Below are positions 63,980 to 64,000 of a DNA stretch of 64,000 nt, one piece after another. The DNA lies in assembly GCA_001695595.3 (NCBI GenBank), contig MBPM02000158.1:1-64000 (forward strand), in the 5' to 3' direction. Below the pieces are notes generated by a model. The model had not been told where the DNA came from. It did no database searches and worked only from the letters and a program-made list of their open reading frames with translations. This DNA is from Plasmopara viticola. Lineage: Eukaryota; Oomycota; Peronosporomycetes; Peronosporales; Peronosporaceae. Numbering within the stretch: the stretch's first letter is position 1; each line of letters begins with the position of its first letter. Both the position numbers and the translations under genes were made by a program.

Positions 63980-64000
63980 AATGATTATACACTTCGTTGT

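Larger units (their letters stand above)
1..64000 (+). repeat. Satellite array of ~100-bp monomers filling the window
   Basis: The motif AATGATTATACACTTCG recurs every 96-100 bp from position 18 to 63980 with no break. Hand-measured starts at 18, 115, 215, 315, 415, 513, 613, 710, 810, 910, 1006, 1102, 1198 and 1296 give a local mean near 98 bp, so the window should hold about 650 units (inferred from length, not counted). All copies read in one orientation and neither array edge is present. No unit is interrupted by foreign DNA. The monomer contains four six-base palindromes (ATGCAT, TCTAGA, AGCGCT and, in type B, GTCGAC). Such arrays are typical of eukaryotic centromeric or pericentromeric heterochromatin; that location is inference. 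I do not recognise the family. Confidence 0.98.
49051..64000 (+). repeat. Array region 6: A/B units to window end
   Basis: A/B alternation resumes, with many full 100-bp dimers. Exceptions are a strongly divergent unit (54860), chimeric or truncated units (56927, 57827, 62807), an F unit (61031) and C-type units (61326, 63880). The array runs off the window end inside a type B or D unit whose last visible bases are CGTTGT. No gene or unique sequence is visible. Confidence 0.9.

Noticed and set aside
1..64000. CRISPR array with ~60-bp repeats and ~40-bp spacers
   Set aside because: A conserved 60-bp part alternates with a variable 40-bp part, which superficially resembles repeat and spacer. 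But the variable part falls into a few related families, repeats are too long, hundreds of units are present and no cas gene is seen.
1..64000. tRNA-like or RNA polymerase III internal promoter in the monomer
   Set aside because: I see no match to the B-box GGTTCGANTCC, and no tRNA fold can be drawn from the core.
1..64000. Genuine high indel rate of the satellite (biological)
   Set aside because: Kept only as an alternative. Losses coincide with subtype columns and gains look like double calls, which favours a consensus artefact, although this cannot be settled without reads.

Overview
The whole 64 kb window is the interior of one tandem satellite-DNA array. I find no gene, RNA gene, transposon, CRISPR array, unique sequence, inversion or array edge in it. 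The basic unit is a monomer of about 100 bp (96-100 bp in most copies) repeated head to tail from the first base to the last, always in the same orientation; window length divided by local spacing gives roughly 650 copies. An uninterrupted array of this kind with no gene points to a eukaryote, most likely pericentromeric, centromeric or other heterochromatic DNA. I do not recognise the family and cannot name the species. The monomer is 44% GC and is not CpG-depleted (6 CpG in the type A reference copy), which would suit an organism or compartment with little methylation-driven decay, or a recently homogenised array.

Monomer anatomy, counting from the AATGATT start: positions 1-60 are a nearly invariant core containing an interrupted dyad (GCTCTA ... 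TGCAT-GT-ATGCA ... TAGAGC, positions 23-51) and a 15-nt alternating purine/pyrimidine tract. Positions 61-100 are a variable tail that defines subtypes. Type A tails read GTATCTTTGGCCGCAC...CTTAGCGCTCCAATAG (reference 62022-62121). Type B tails read AAATCTGTCGACGCAC...CTCAGCGCTCCAACGG (reference 61922-62021). Type C has GATAATACAC, GCACGTATG, CTACAGCG, AAAAGACGTATTTTTGG and GTACAGCTTCTTAGCCC. Type D has TTGTGG, TTACATG and CTAAAGCG with a B tail. Type E has TTGGGG and GCATCTGTGCATG. Type F has TTAAACAC and TTGATGC. A and B tend to alternate, giving a ~200 bp dimer.

Regions: 1-24.4 kb is mainly A/B array with scattered D copies and C patches at 8.4 and 23.3 kb. 24.4-26.1 kb is enriched in E. 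26.1-39.7 kb is mainly A/B. 39.7-47.7 kb is C-rich and contains a nine-monomer higher-order repeat of ~872 bp present three times in tandem (42571-45190). 47.73-49.05 kb is a divergent, poorly homogenised island. 49.05-64 kb returns to A/B with a few rearranged units.

The strongest unexpected signal concerns the assembly itself. Small deletions fall almost exactly on the columns where subtypes differ, and the rarer extra bases look like both alternatives written side by side. This suggests a consensus built from mixed repeat copies (a collapsed or over-polished array) rather than biological indels. The same one-base losses turn 100-bp units into 99-bp units, which is what creates the apparent long repetitive reading frames on both strands; none of these should be annotated as protein. 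I found no convincing new gene system. What is notable is the satellite's structure, its higher-order organisation and the consensus signature.
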